DNA from: Deltaproteobacteria bacterium
GTDB lineage: Bacteria; Desulfobacterota; Desulfomonilia; UBA1062
Length of the DNA: 36,181 nucleotides
NCBI GenBank assembly: GCA_021372395.1
Contig: JAJFUP010000046.1
Location: 1-36,181 of the forward strand
Reading direction: 5' to 3'
The notes under the pieces are model-generated. The model was not told where the DNA came from. It worked only from the letters and a program-made list of their open reading frames with translations, and did no database searches. Numbering within the stretch: the stretch's first letter is position 1; the number at the start of each line of letters is the position of its first letter. Made by a program: the position numbers and the translations under genes. Below, in pieces: positions 7,788-16,363 of this stretch.

Positions 7788-8917
7788 AGTCCCTCCTTCT
7801 TGAGGATCGCCACGTTTATGATCGCCAGGACCACGAACATGACGGCCAGGATGACAAAATCGGGCCAGAGATGGGTGAAGCCGAGGTCTTTGAGGTAGAT
7901 GCCGCTCAGGACATCGATGTAGTACGTGGCTGGCACGATGTAGGAAAGGCCCTGCAGAACGACGGGCATGTTGGAGACCGGGAAGACGAAGTTGGACAGC
8001 ATGAGCGACGGCAGGTACGTGATCAGGATGGCGCTCTGATTGGCCACGAGCTGCGACCTGGTGACCGTGGAAATGAGCAGGCCCAGCGCGAGTGCCACGA
8101 AGATGTAGAGCGACGAGGCCAGGATCATGAGCCAGAAGCCGGCCTTCATGACCACGCCGAAGAGCACCTGGCCCAGGAGGACCGAAACGAGCACGTTGAT
8201 CAGTGATATGAAGAAGTAGGGAATGGACTTTCCCAGGAGCAACTCGATGGCGGAAAGCGGCAGGGACTTGATGGTCTCCATGGTTCCGTTCTCGTACTCG
8301 CGGGCGATCACGAGCGAGGTGAGGATAGCGCCGGCGATCATGATGATGACGGCTATAATGCCCGGAATGATGAATTTTCTGCTCTCGAGGTCCTCGTTGA
8401 ACCAGACCCTGATGCGCCCCAACACCGGCACCTTGATCTCCTCCTGGCCGTTCCGGTTCAGAAATTCCAGCAGGAGCTTCTGGTTGTATGCTGCCATGAA
8501 TGCAGTGACATACCCCTTCGCGATGTTCGAAAAGTTGGGGTCGCTGCCGTCCATGAGCACCTGCACGGGTGTTTCCCGGTCCGAGTGCAGGTCCCGGGCA
8601 AAGCCCGGAGGGATGATAATCCCCACGGCCGCCGTTCCGCGGTCCAGGTACCAGGCCACCTCCCCGGCATCACGGACACGGGCCTTCACCAGGAAATAGG
8701 GCGATGCGCCCAGGTGGGTTATGAAGTCGCGGCTCACATCGGTCCGGTCGTAGTCGACGACGACGGTCTCCACATTGTTCACGTCGAGGCTCAGGGCGTA
8801 GCCGAACAGCAGGATGAGACAGAGCGGAATGATGAAGGCGAGGATGAGGCTCCGGGGGTCCCGGATGAGGTGGTAGAACTCCTTCTTCATGACCGCCATG
8901 ATCTTGTGAGCGCTCAT
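7784..8917 (-). CDS. ABC-2 type export permease, YbhS-like
   Basis: A 377-residue partner of the permease downstream, with the same layout: N-terminal KKEFYHLIRDPRSL, helix at about residues 22-42, periplasmic domain, and a C-terminal helical bundle. The start at 8917 has AGGAGG five bases upstream and overlaps the stop of the ATPase gene as ATGA. The open frame continues far upstream of 8917, but that part is the ATPase gene read in another frame and is not protein sequence. The two permeases are clearly related (both have MENG/EQGTME-type loops before helix 3), which suggests an old duplication. Confidence 0.91.
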   Translation of the reverse strand: MSAHKIMAVMKKEFYHLIRDPRSLILAFIIPLCLILLFGYALSLDVNNVETVVVDYDRTDVSRDFITHLGASPYFLVKARVRDAGEVAWYLDRGTAAVGIIIPPGFARDLHSDRETPVQVLMDGSDPNFSNIAKGYVTAFMAAYNQKLLLEFLNRNGQEEIKVPVLGRIRVWFNEDLESRKFIIPGIIAVIIMIAGAILTSLVIAREYENGTMETIKSLPLSAIELLLGKSIPYFFISLINVLVSVLLGQVLFGVVMKAGFWLMILASSLYIFVALALGLLISTVTRSQLVANQSAILITYLPSLMLSNFVFPVSNMPVVLQGLSYIVPATYYIDVLSGIYLKDLGFTHLWPDFVILAVMFVVLAIINVAILKKEGL

Positions 8918-9669
8918 GGAACCCTCCTGGCCATCAGCGAGATGAAGGCATCGTTCAGACCCGCTCCCGGCTTGTCCGGGCATGCCTGGGCAACGATCTC
9001 CTCCGGGCTCCCCTGGGCCACGATGGAGCCCTGGTCGATCATCACGATGCGGCCGCAGTTGAGGGCCTCGTCCATGTAGTGTGTGGTCACGAACACCGTG
9101 ATGCCCTGGCCTGCAAGCTCCCTGATGAATTCCCAGAAGTGCCTGCGGGTGAGGGGGTCGACCCCGGAGGTTGGCTCGTCGAGGAAGAGGATATCCGGCT
9201 TGTGCAGGAGCGCACAGCCGAGCGCAAGTCTCTGCCGCCACCCCTGCGGGAGGTCGCGGGTGAGCCTGTCCTTCATCTCCTGGAGCCGGGCCAACTCCAG
9301 GACCCACTTCATGCGCTCCCCCCACCTGTCCTGCGGTACGCTGTACATCCCGAGGTAAAACCGGATGTTCTCGAGGGGCGTCAGGTCTTCGTAGAGCGAA
9401 AACTTCTGCGACATGTAGCCGATGGAGTGCTTCACCTCTTCGGCCTCGGTCACGATGTCGTGGCCTGCGACCCATCCCTGGCCAGAGGTGGGGGTGATGA
9501 TTCCGCAGAGCATGCGGATGGTGGTGGACTTGCCGCTCCCGTTGCTGCCGAGAAAGCCGAAGATCTCTCCCTTCTTCACGGAGAAGCCGACCTTGTTCAC
9601 CGCGACAAAATCCCCGAATCTCTTCTCAAGGTCTTTTACAAAGATCACATCATCGTTTGAAGGTGTCAT
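8914..9669 (-). CDS. ABC exporter ATPase (second half-equivalent of YbhF)
   Basis: A 251-residue nucleotide-binding subunit. Walker A GSNGSGKST is at residues 41-49 and Walker B LFLDEP at 161-166, followed by SGVD. The ABC signature is degenerate: LPQGW (140-144) in place of LSGGQ. This is tolerated in asymmetric ABC pairs, where the partner ATPase supplies the full signature. The gene overlaps the upstream ATPase by 20 bases and the downstream permease by four. In E. coli YbhF the two ATPase domains are one protein; here they are two genes. Confidence 0.92.
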   Translation of the reverse strand: MTPSNDDVIFVKDLEKRFGDFVAVNKVGFSVKKGEIFGFLGSNGSGKSTTIRMLCGIITPTSGQGWVAGHDIVTEAEEVKHSIGYMSQKFSLYEDLTPLENIRFYLGMYSVPQDRWGERMKWVLELARLQEMKDRLTRDLPQGWRQRLALGCALLHKPDILFLDEPTSGVDPLTRRHFWEFIRELAGQGITVFVTTHYMDEALNCGRIVMIDQGSIVAQGSPEEIVAQACPDKPGAGLNDAFISLMARRVP

Positions 9670-10414
9670 GGATGAGTTCCTTGTCTACTTCCTGGATGCG
9701 TGCAATCATGGCATCTTCCAGGCTATCGAACCGCGAGCGTATCTCGCCGGGGGTCGCCACGGTGAGAAGCTGTGATTTATGCATGATGCCGATCCGGTCG
9801 CACATCTCGCCCTCGTCGAGGTAGGCGGTAGAAACCATGATGGTCATGCCGCTTTTTCTCATCTGCAGGAGGATGTCCCAGAACTCCTGGCGGGAGACCG
9901 GGTCCACTCCGTTCGTGGGCTCGTCGAGGATGAGCGCCTCGGGCTCGTGGACCAGCACGCAGGCAAGACCCAGCTTCTGCTTCATGCCCCCGGAGAGGTT
10001 CCCTGCCAGGCGGTCGAGGAAGGGGAGCAGGTTCGAGAACCCGAGGTACTTCTCCTTCCTCTGTCTACGCTCGTTGCCGTTGATACCGAATATGTCCAGG
10101 AAGAAATCCATGTTCTCTTCCACGGTGAGGTCCCCATAGAGCCCGAAGCGCTGCGGCATGTATCCGATGAGCGGTTTCACCATTCCCCTCTGTGCCGTCA
10201 CATCGATGCCGCCAACAGTGATGGTGCCGGACAAGGGCTTGATCATGGTTGCGATCATCCTGAGCAGGGTGGATTTGCCGGCTCCGTCGGACCCCACAAG
10301 TCCAAAGATGGTCCCTTTCTCCACCTCCAGGCTCACCTCCCTGATCGCCTCGGTCTGTCCGAAGCTCATGGAGGCTGCTTGTACCCTGATAAAGGCGCTA
10401 CTTGAGGTAGGCAT
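9650..10414 (-). CDS. ABC exporter ATPase (first half-equivalent of YbhF)
   Basis: A 254-residue nucleotide-binding subunit with intact motifs: Walker A GSDGAGKST (41-49), signature LSGGM (140-144) and Walker B LILDEP (161-166). Its start codon lies inside the end of the HlyD gene (17-base overlap), without a strong ribosome site of its own, so coupling to upstream translation is likely. It probably pairs with the next ATPase, whose signature is degenerate. Confidence 0.92.
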   Translation of the reverse strand: MPTSSSAFIRVQAASMSFGQTEAIREVSLEVEKGTIFGLVGSDGAGKSTLLRMIATMIKPLSGTITVGGIDVTAQRGMVKPLIGYMPQRFGLYGDLTVEENMDFFLDIFGINGNERRQRKEKYLGFSNLLPFLDRLAGNLSGGMKQKLGLACVLVHEPEALILDEPTNGVDPVSRQEFWDILLQMRKSGMTIMVSTAYLDEGEMCDRIGIMHKSQLLTVATPGEIRSRFDSLEDAMIARIQEVDKELIHDTFKR

Positions 10415-11408
10415 CCGCAGGCATACCCGACTTCAGCTCGAAGGAGGGGTTCGGGAGAGAGACCTTGACCAGGTAGACGAGCTTTACCCGCTCCTTCGTG
10501 GTCTGGATGATCTTGGGAGTGAACTCCGCCTCGGGGGATATGTAGGAGACGCTGCCCGCATAGACCTTGTCCTTGAAGGTGTCCACCTTCACATCCACCT
10601 TCTGGCCGGGCTTGACCTTTGCGATCTCGGTTTCATCCACAAAGATCTTCAGATCCACCCGTGACAGGTCCGAGAGCGTCAAGACCTCCCTGCCCGGGCT
10701 CACCACCTCGCCGGGCTCCACGTTCCTGCTGGTGATGATGCCGTCGTACGGTGCCGTGAGCTTTGTGTACCCGAGCTGAATCCGGACCTGATCGAGGGTG
10801 GCCCGGGCAAGATCGATCTGGGATTGCGCAGCCTCGATGTCTTTCTTTGTCGTGTCGATCTTTTTCAAATTGCTCTTTGCCTGCTGATACATGGCTTCGA
10901 TTTCATTCATCTTCGCCTGAGCGTTCTCGAAACCGAGTTTTACCGTGTCCCGCTCCTTCTCGGATATGACGCCCTGCCTGAACAGCTGCTCATACCGTTC
11001 ATCGTTTTTCCGGGCATCGAGCATGGTGTTGCGGGCCATGGAGACATTGGCCTCGGCACGTCTGACATCGTCCGGAAGGGTGCTGGTATAGATAGCGAGC
11101 ACCTGTTCGAGCTGTTCTTTTGCCTTTATCGACTTGTCCAGACTTGCCTGGGCCTGATCGAGCCGTGCCTGGAACTCCCGGCTGTCGAGGAGTGCAAGCA
11201 CATCGCCCTTGAGAACCGCCTTCCCTTCCCTGGCCAGGACTTCCGCTACGTGGCCCGATACCTGGAAAGCGAGGTTGGACTGGGTCGCCTCGATGCTGCC
11301 CGAGTAGTACATCTCGTCGTTTTTCGCCTTCTGCTGGGCATAGTAGACCAGGGCGCTCACTCCCACGAGGAGTACAAAGAATATGAAAATGAAAATCCGC
11401 TTTCTCAC
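10398..11408 (-). CDS. HlyD-family periplasmic adaptor (membrane fusion protein), YbhG-like
   Basis: A 336-residue adaptor with an N-terminal membrane anchor (about residues 4-24), a lipoyl/biotinyl-like hairpin domain split around a long coiled coil (about 75-215, heptad-rich LDQAQASLDKSIKAKEQ and following), and a beta-barrel with TAPYDGIITSRNVEPGEVV. Such proteins bridge the inner-membrane pump to an outer-membrane channel such as TolC, which is not encoded here. The start is GTG at 11408, chosen because GGGGAGG lies seven bases upstream and the hydrophobic anchor follows at once. It is 31 bases after the TetR gene, in one transcription unit. Confidence 0.92.
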   Translation of the reverse strand: MRKRIFIFIFFVLLVGVSALVYYAQQKAKNDEMYYSGSIEATQSNLAFQVSGHVAEVLAREGKAVLKGDVLALLDSREFQARLDQAQASLDKSIKAKEQLEQVLAIYTSTLPDDVRRAEANVSMARNTMLDARKNDERYEQLFRQGVISEKERDTVKLGFENAQAKMNEIEAMYQQAKSNLKKIDTTKKDIEAAQSQIDLARATLDQVRIQLGYTKLTAPYDGIITSRNVEPGEVVSPGREVLTLSDLSRVDLKIFVDETEIAKVKPGQKVDVKVDTFKDKVYAGSVSYISPEAEFTPKIIQTTKERVKLVYLVKVSLPNPSFELKSGMPADAYLK

Positions 11409-11439
11409 GGCCGTGCCTCCCCTTGCGCATGTCTTTCTT

Positions 11440-12069
11440 TCATATGCTTATTGCCTTCAGAATGAGCCTCTCCACTTCATTGGCCACCGGGCCGGATACC
11501 TCGCACCCCATGTCCTTGAGGACACCCGGGATCTCCGGGGCTCCCATCATGACAGGGGCAATGGACTTGTATATGATAATGGCGCCGATGGCCATGAAAT
11601 GCACCAGCAGCGGAACCGTATCCATGAACACGCCTTTGGACCTTCCTTCCTCTATGATACCAGTAAGCGTCGAGATGATGGAAAGGAAGTCCTTGAAGAA
11701 GATCTCCGGCAGGTTGTGCCCGCCGGATGCAATCTCCCGCATCATGATGCGCGGCATCTGGGGATGCTCGTCAAAGGTTGCGGCCAGGGTGCTGATATAG
11801 GTTTTCATCTTGTCCTGGGGAGAGGGTGACTGCATGATGCCATTGGCCAGATTCACGGAGGCCGTTCCCACGACGTCATGGATGACCTCTGCATAGAGGG
11901 CCTTCTTGTCGCCGATGTGGTAGTAGAGCGCGGCCTTGTTCACGCCTGCCCGCCGGGCGATCTCGTCCACCCGTGCACCCGCGAAACCGACCTCGGCGAA
12001 GACATTCTTTGCGGCCTCGAGGATCCGCCCGGTTGTCTCAGCGCTTCTTTCCCTGTGCACGCCTGGCAT
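11440..12069 (-). CDS. TetR-family transcriptional regulator of the export operon (CecR-like)
   Basis: A 209-residue repressor with the N-terminal TetR helix-turn-helix (about residues 13-60; VDEIARRAGVNKAALYYHIG carries the recognition helix) and a C-terminal ligand domain of the DUF1956-type seen in CecR/YbiH, though that subfamily call is tentative. The start at 12069 is chosen over the in-frame codon at 12081 because GGAGG lies five bases upstream. It is the first gene of the export operon and a 20-bp palindrome lies 27 bases upstream of its start, so autoregulation of the whole unit is likely. Confidence 0.92.
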   Translation of the reverse strand: MPGVHRERSAETTGRILEAAKNVFAEVGFAGARVDEIARRAGVNKAALYYHIGDKKALYAEVIHDVVGTASVNLANGIMQSPSPQDKMKTYISTLAATFDEHPQMPRIMMREIASGGHNLPEIFFKDFLSIISTLTGIIEEGRSKGVFMDTVPLLVHFMAIGAIIIYKSIAPVMMGAPEIPGVLKDMGCEVSGPVANEVERLILKAISI

Positions 12070-12095
12070 GTACGCCTCCACTGAAACCGTATGTT

Positions 12096-12115
12096 TTAAC
12101 CGACTGGTTGGTTAA
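12096..12115. promoter_or_regulatory. TetR-type operator palindrome
   Basis: TTAACCGAC and GTTGGTTAA are inverted around TG, with 8 of 9 positions matching. This is the size and AACC...GGTT style commonly bound by TetR-family dimers. It sits between the TetR start codon and a TTGACA hexamer (minus strand, 12149-12144). No convincing -10 element is visible at 16-18 bases from that hexamer. Confidence 0.65.
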
Positions 12116-12419
12116 GATTTTCATTCTCCTATTGCATATCCTCTGTCAACAGGAATTTCACGTCGGAACAGGGCCTTCGAACGGAACGTTTCCCCTGCCC
12201 GGAAAACCCATCTTGACGCATACGGCGCCGCGATGGGCCATCGGCATACATGCGCAGGACGCCACCGGGCAGAAACGGGTTGAGCGATCAGTCAGGTACG
12301 GTGTCTGATTTCGGATGGGGCACTGATGAATTTTCGGCTTCTCACCGAACGGGTGGTCCGGCTGGGCTCGGAGTGATGCAAAAGGTATGTAAATATTCGG
12401 TTAGTTATTTCAACCCCCA

Positions 12420-12447
12420 TTGCATTTTCGACTTCATCGCATACTAT
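12420..12447 (+). promoter_or_regulatory. Promoter-like -35/-10 pair ahead of orphan terminator
   Basis: TTGCAT (12420-12425), a 16-base spacer and TACTAT (12442-12447) on the plus strand. The same -10 hexamer appears in the candidate promoters of the HtrA gene and the lysine-rich small gene in this window. Confidence 0.35.
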
Positions 12448-12453
12448 GTAAAT

Positions 12454-12519
12454 CCTTATTACATCAAACCTCCATATCATTGACTCCTTCCCTCATGCCC
12501 TAGGGAGGGAGCTTTTTTT
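12454..12519 (+). ncRNA. Candidate small RNA of about 65 bases
   Basis: The stretch between the promoter-like pair and the T-run of the terminator would make a transcript of about 65 bases. Its 5' half is A/T/C-rich and likely single-stranded; the 3' half is the terminator hairpin. No open frame with a ribosome site lies in it. I do not recognise a known RNA family. The minus-strand acyltransferase gene ends about 65 bases further on, so an antisense or 3'-end role is also possible. Confidence 0.3.
12484..12519 (+). terminator. Rho-independent terminator with no gene upstream
   Basis: CTCCTTCCCT (12484-12493) pairs with AGGGAGGGAG (12502-12511), one G-U wobble, eight-base loop, followed by C and seven T residues (12513-12519). 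Polarity is plus strand only. No plus-strand gene precedes it. Confidence 0.75.
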
Positions 12520-12583
12520 GATCGCTGCAGACCTGCTCAAGCCACGAAAAACCAGCTTGGCATGCCTCACCCTGCAGAGCGTA

Positions 12584-13216
12584 TCATGTGCCGGTCTTCA
12601 GGAACTCCTCCTCGTACTGTTCAGGGGGGATTGCAGCCAATCCCGTCTTTTCGGGATACTTGCCGGCAATGCCAGAGTAAAAGACACAGATCTCCCGCAT
12701 GTCGGCCTCGATGTCCCCGGTGGGCATCAGGACCGGCCCGATGCCGCCGGTCTTTCTGCGATAATCGACGAACCCCAGTACGATGGGGACATCGGCACCC
12801 AGGGCGATGCGGTAAAACCCGGTTTTCCAGTAGCTCACCTTGCCGCGGGTGCCTTCGGGCGGCACGATGATGACCAGCTTATCGTGCCTGCCAAAGACAT
12901 CGATGGTGCTCGCCACTACGTTCCTCGACCTGGTCCGGTCGATGGGGATGCCTCCCAGCCAGCGCATGATGCCTCCGAAGGGTCGTTTGAACAGGGTGTG
13001 CTTGCCCATCCAGTAGCACTTGACCCCGAGGGCAAAGGCCAGGAACATGGTGATGGGAAAATCCCAGTTTGAGGTGTGAGGTGCTGCGATCATCACGTAC
13101 TTGGGGACATCGGGCAGCCGCCCCTCGCAGCGCCACCCGAAAACCTTCAGATACGTCCGGGAGAACCAGCGGAGGAGGGTGTTGACTATGGGGGTGTCGA
13201 ACACGGTATATTGCAT
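12584..13216 (-). CDS. Lysophospholipid acyltransferase (PlsC-like) family protein
   Basis: A 210-residue acyltransferase-fold protein. The catalytic H-x4-D is HTSNWD (H47, D52), and the phosphate-binding PEGTR is at residues 120-124, preceded by the GGIPIDR motif (about 88-94). These fit enzymes that transfer a fatty acyl group to lysophosphatidate or a similar lipid at the inner membrane. The start at 13216 has GGAG four bases upstream; the frame is open further upstream but without family sequence. It is a lone minus-strand gene about 200 bases after the end of tex. The acceptor lipid is not certain. Confidence 0.87.
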   Translation of the reverse strand: MQYTVFDTPIVNTLLRWFSRTYLKVFGWRCEGRLPDVPKYVMIAAPHTSNWDFPITMFLAFALGVKCYWMGKHTLFKRPFGGIMRWLGGIPIDRTRSRNVVASTIDVFGRHDKLVIIVPPEGTRGKVSYWKTGFYRIALGADVPIVLGFVDYRRKTGGIGPVLMPTGDIEADMREICVFYSGIAGKYPEKTGLAAIPPEQYEEEFLKTGT

Positions 13217-13414
13217 AGCACTCCAATCTCCTGATGTTTGGATGGAACGTACCACACAACCCAGCAACCTCCGTGTAAAACAACGGTAAATGACGTTTTT
13301 CTCATTCCCCCGCACGGGACATCCCGGCTTGCCATCTGGTCATGGGGTCAGACACAAAGTCAGCCCGGCGTACAGGTGCCCACCGGATCTGATCCGTCGG
13401 TATGGGGCGGATGC

Positions 13415-15553
13415 TCAGGGCTCCTGGGACTTCCGCAGGGTGAGCGAGATGCGCCGGCGTTTCACGTCCACCTCGAGCACCCTCACCGTCACCTTCCGGT
13501 TCACCTTCACCACCTCGGAGGGATCCTTGACGAAACGGTCGGCAAGCTGGCTTATGTGGACCAGTCCATCCTGGTGAACACCGACATCCACGAAGGCCCC
13601 GAAGTTGGTGACGTTCGTGACGATGCCCGGGAGTTCCATGCCCACCGTAAGGTCCTCGATGGTGTTGATGCCCTCTGCGAAGCTGAAGGCCTCGAACCTC
13701 TCCCGGGGGTCCCTGCCCGGCCTTGCGAGCTCTGCCAGGATGTCCTTCAGTGTGGGCAAGCCGACGGTTTCGCTTTCATAGCGCTTCAGGTCGATGCGCG
13801 AGCGCAGCCCCGCATCCTTCATCAGGTCGGGCACCGAACAGCCGAGGTTTCCGGCCATCTGCTCCACGAGTCCATAGCGTTCAGGATGCACTGCGCTGGC
13901 ATCAAGCGGATGCGAGCCGTCCCTGATGCGGAGAAACCCTGCCGAGAGTTCGAAGGCCCTGGCCCCGAGGCGGGGTACCTTCTTCAACTGGCCCCTGCTC
14001 CGGAAGGGGCCGTTTTCGTTGCGAAAGGCGACGATATTGCCGGCCAGGGTTTTCCCGAGCCCTGAAACATAGGCGAGCAACTCTGTGCTCGCGGTGTTGA
14101 CCTCCACACCCACGGCATTCACGCAGCTTTCCACCACCTCGTCCAACTTGTCCCTGAGCCTTGTCTGATCCACGTCGTGCTGGTACTGCCCCACGCCGAT
14201 GGATTTTGGGTCGATCTTCACCAGTTCGGCCAGCGGGTCCATGAGGCGCCTGCCGATGGAGACCGCCCCTCGAACGGTCACGTCGTGGTCAGGGAACTCC
14301 CGGCGTGCGATATCGGAAGCGGAGTAGACCGAGGCGCCGCTCTCGTTGACCATGATCACCGGGATCTTGAGATCGAGCCCGCGTACGAAGCCTTCGGTCT
14401 CGCGGCCGGCAGTCCCGTTCCCTATGGCGATGGCCTCGATGACGAATCGCTCGACCATGTTCCTCAGGATCTCGCCGGCCTCCCGGACCCTGGCGGGCGA
14501 CTGGGTGGGGAAGATCACGTCATGGTGCAAAAGCGCCCCCTGGCTGTCGAGGCAGACGACCTTGCACCCGGTGCGGAAGCCGGGGTCTACGGCAAGCACG
14601 CGGGCGCGCCCGAGCGGGGAGGCCATGAGGAGTTCTTTCAAGTTCCTGGCAAAGACCAGGATCGCATCTTCGTCCGCGCGTGCCTTCAGCATGGCCCGGA
14701 TCTCGTTCTCCAGAGACGGCATGAGGAGCCGTTTGCAGCTGTCCGCCGACGCCTGTCGAACCTGCTCGGTGCACGCATTGCGCCCCTTGCACACGAGCTT
14801 TTCCACCAGCGCCAGGGCCTTGCCCTCGGGAGGGCGTACGGCCAGGCTGAGAAAACCCTCCTTGGTCCCCCTGAACATGGCCAGTACGCGGTGGGACGGC
14901 GCGTTGCACGCCGGCTCTTCCCAGTAGAAGTAATCCCGGTAGGTCGCCGAACCCTCCCCGGCATCGTCATGCACCTCTGAACGGATCGTGCCCTCTCCGG
15001 CGAACAGTCCCCGAACCGCGGCCCGGACCTGCGCGTCCTCTGCCACCCGTTCTGCAATGATATCACGGGCACCGGCCAGGGCGTCTTGTGCGGCATCGAC
15101 GCCTTTTTCCGGGTCGATGAAGCGCTCGGCCTCCTGGAGAGGATCTCTTCTGTCTTCCTGGGCAAAGATCAGATCGGACAGCGGCTCCAGACCTTTTTCA
15201 CGGGCAATAATGGCCCTGGTCCTGCGCTTTGGTCGGTATGGCAGATAGATGTCTTCCAGTTCGGAAAGGGTCCGGGCAGCGCCCACTGCCTCGCGCAGCG
15301 TATCGGTGAGCATCCCTCGCTCATCCAGAGAACCGATGATCGACTCCCTTCTGGCATCCAGCAGCTCGAGCTCTCTGAGACGGTCCCTGATGGCCCCTAT
15401 TGCTACCTCGTCCAGCGATCCGGTCAGCTCCTTGCGGTAGCGGGCAATGAAGGGAACCGTGGCGCCGTCGGCCAGGAGGGCGGCCGCAGCCTTCACCTGA
15501 TGAGGTTTTGTCTCGAGTTCCCGCGCAATCACAGAGAGGTAGGCATCATTCAT
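13415..15553 (-). CDS. tex: Tex family RNA-binding transcription accessory protein
   Basis: A 712-residue Tex protein. In order it has the N-terminal helical region (ATVPFIARYRKELTG near residues 30-45, and IYLPYRPKRRTRA near 107-120), an RNase H-like YqgF domain (AVDPGFRTGC near 325), helix-hairpin-helix motifs (VNTASTELLAYVSGLG and LKKVPRLG, about 480-530) and a C-terminal S1 domain (about 635-705, with NVTNFGAFVDVG). Slightly shorter than the usual 720-780 residues, but no module is missing. Tex binds RNA and affects transcription and stress responses. GAGAAG lies ahead of the ATG. Monocistronic. Confidence 0.95.
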   Translation of the reverse strand: MNDAYLSVIARELETKPHQVKAAAALLADGATVPFIARYRKELTGSLDEVAIGAIRDRLRELELLDARRESIIGSLDERGMLTDTLREAVGAARTLSELEDIYLPYRPKRRTRAIIAREKGLEPLSDLIFAQEDRRDPLQEAERFIDPEKGVDAAQDALAGARDIIAERVAEDAQVRAAVRGLFAGEGTIRSEVHDDAGEGSATYRDYFYWEEPACNAPSHRVLAMFRGTKEGFLSLAVRPPEGKALALVEKLVCKGRNACTEQVRQASADSCKRLLMPSLENEIRAMLKARADEDAILVFARNLKELLMASPLGRARVLAVDPGFRTGCKVVCLDSQGALLHHDVIFPTQSPARVREAGEILRNMVERFVIEAIAIGNGTAGRETEGFVRGLDLKIPVIMVNESGASVYSASDIARREFPDHDVTVRGAVSIGRRLMDPLAELVKIDPKSIGVGQYQHDVDQTRLRDKLDEVVESCVNAVGVEVNTASTELLAYVSGLGKTLAGNIVAFRNENGPFRSRGQLKKVPRLGARAFELSAGFLRIRDGSHPLDASAVHPERYGLVEQMAGNLGCSVPDLMKDAGLRSRIDLKRYESETVGLPTLKDILAELARPGRDPRERFEAFSFAEGINTIEDLTVGMELPGIVTNVTNFGAFVDVGVHQDGLVHISQLADRFVKDPSEVVKVNRKVTVRVLEVDVKRRRISLTLRKSQEP

Positions 15554-15901
15554 GGCACTTCTCTATCTTTCCCTCGCGTTTCTGTCAATGAGGTCACGTG
15601 GATCAATCCGGGCGTACCATCGGCGTTTATTTGTATGTAATTATTTATTTTCATAGGTAATTTTAGCCTTCTCTGTCTAGCCGTCAACCACTTGCCTTGT
15701 GGAAAGGAAACCCATAGTCACCTGTAAAAAATGATTATTTGATAAAAATCTCATTAATCTTGGTGACAAATTTTTCCGAATACTTTATGGAGAAACTAAT
15801 GACCGATTGGCCGCCAGAGCCGGTTGCCACAAACGGTTCTCGCCGAGAGCGTGGAATGGAGCCAGGGGAGAGGCAGCATCGGAACATAAGGGGAGGTAGT
15901 T
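15554..15901. other. AT-rich intergenic region upstream of the HU gene
   Basis: About 350 bases between divergent tex and the HU gene. The parts at 15630-15670 and 15720-15800 are much more AT-rich than the surroundings and likely hold the HU promoter. GTGACA near 15762 resembles a -35 element, but no well-spaced -10 is clear. No gene seen. Confidence 0.4.
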
Positions 15902-16186
15902 ATGACGAAAACGGAATTGGTGAATGTTATTGCGGCAAAGACGGGCAAGACAAAGAGCGCATCGGCTGTCATCGTTGATTCGATCCTCGATGCCATCAAG
16001 GGTGCGCTCAAGAAGGGCGACAAGGTCACCCTCGTGGGCTTTGGCACTTTCGAAGTGGCGAAGAGAGCGGCCCGCTCAGGCGTGAACCCCCGCACCAGGC
16101 AGAAGATCAAGATCAAAGCCTCCAAGGCCCCCCGCTTCAAACCGGGCAAAGCCCTGAAGGACGCCGTGAACAAAGGCAAAAAATAA
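15902..16186 (+). CDS. HU/IHF-family DNA-binding protein
   Basis: A 94-residue nucleoid protein that bends and wraps DNA as a dimer. It starts MTKTELVNVIAAKTG, has the GFGTFEV turn leading into the beta arm, and the arm motif with RSGVNPRT, which reaches the DNA minor groove and ends with the intercalating Pro. The C-terminus is lysine-rich (KDAVNKGKK). GGGGAGG lies six bases before the ATG. A strong terminator follows, so it is a single-gene unit. It reads as HU rather than IHF, though the split is not certain from sequence alone. Confidence 0.95.
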   Translation: MTKTELVNVIAAKTGKTKSASAVIVDSILDAIKGALKKGDKVTLVGFGTFEVAKRAARSGVNPRTRQKIKIKASKAPRFKPGKALKDAVNKGKK

Positions 16187-16211
16187 CTACTGCATTTCGA
16201 ACGTACTCTTG

Positions 16212-16255
16212 AAACCGCTGCCCGGTGTGCGCAACACATCGGTCGGCGGTTTTTT
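16212..16255 (+). terminator. Rho-independent terminator of the HU gene
   Basis: A two-part stem (AAACCGC with GCGGTTT, and CCGGTGTG with CACATCGG), small internal loop, then a run of T residues ending at 16255. It lies 25 bases after the HU stop codon. Confidence 0.88.
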
Positions 16256-16291
16256 GTTCCAGGGCCTCCGCTTATCGGCAGGGGCCATCTT

Positions 16292-16334
16292 GAAAAAATC
16301 GAGGGGAGTGAGCAAGGTTGCGGCTCACTCCCCT
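16292..16334 (-). terminator. Rho-independent terminator of the multihaem cytochrome gene
   Basis: An exact 12-bp stem (16302-16313 with 16323-16334) with a nine-base loop, followed on the minus strand by CGA and six T residues. It lies 30 bases after the cytochrome stop codon and faces the HU terminator. Confidence 0.9.
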
Positions 16335-16363
16335 TTCTTGACAGACTCCTTGTTCCTCAAGCC

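Larger units (their letters stand above)
12120..12583. other. Gene-free region upstream of the export operon
   Basis: About 460 bases without a supportable gene, with AT content rising toward 12380-12480. It carries the upstream part of the operon's control region and, at its right, a promoter-like pair and a terminator described separately. Confidence 0.5.

Noticed and set aside
8918-9475. N-terminal extension of the first permease reading frame
   Set aside because: It lies inside the ATPase gene in another frame; the real start is at 8917 with its own AGGAGG.
12325-12350. CTGATGA motif, as in the core of a hammerhead ribozyme
   Set aside because: The required GAAA after stem II and a closing stem III are missing.
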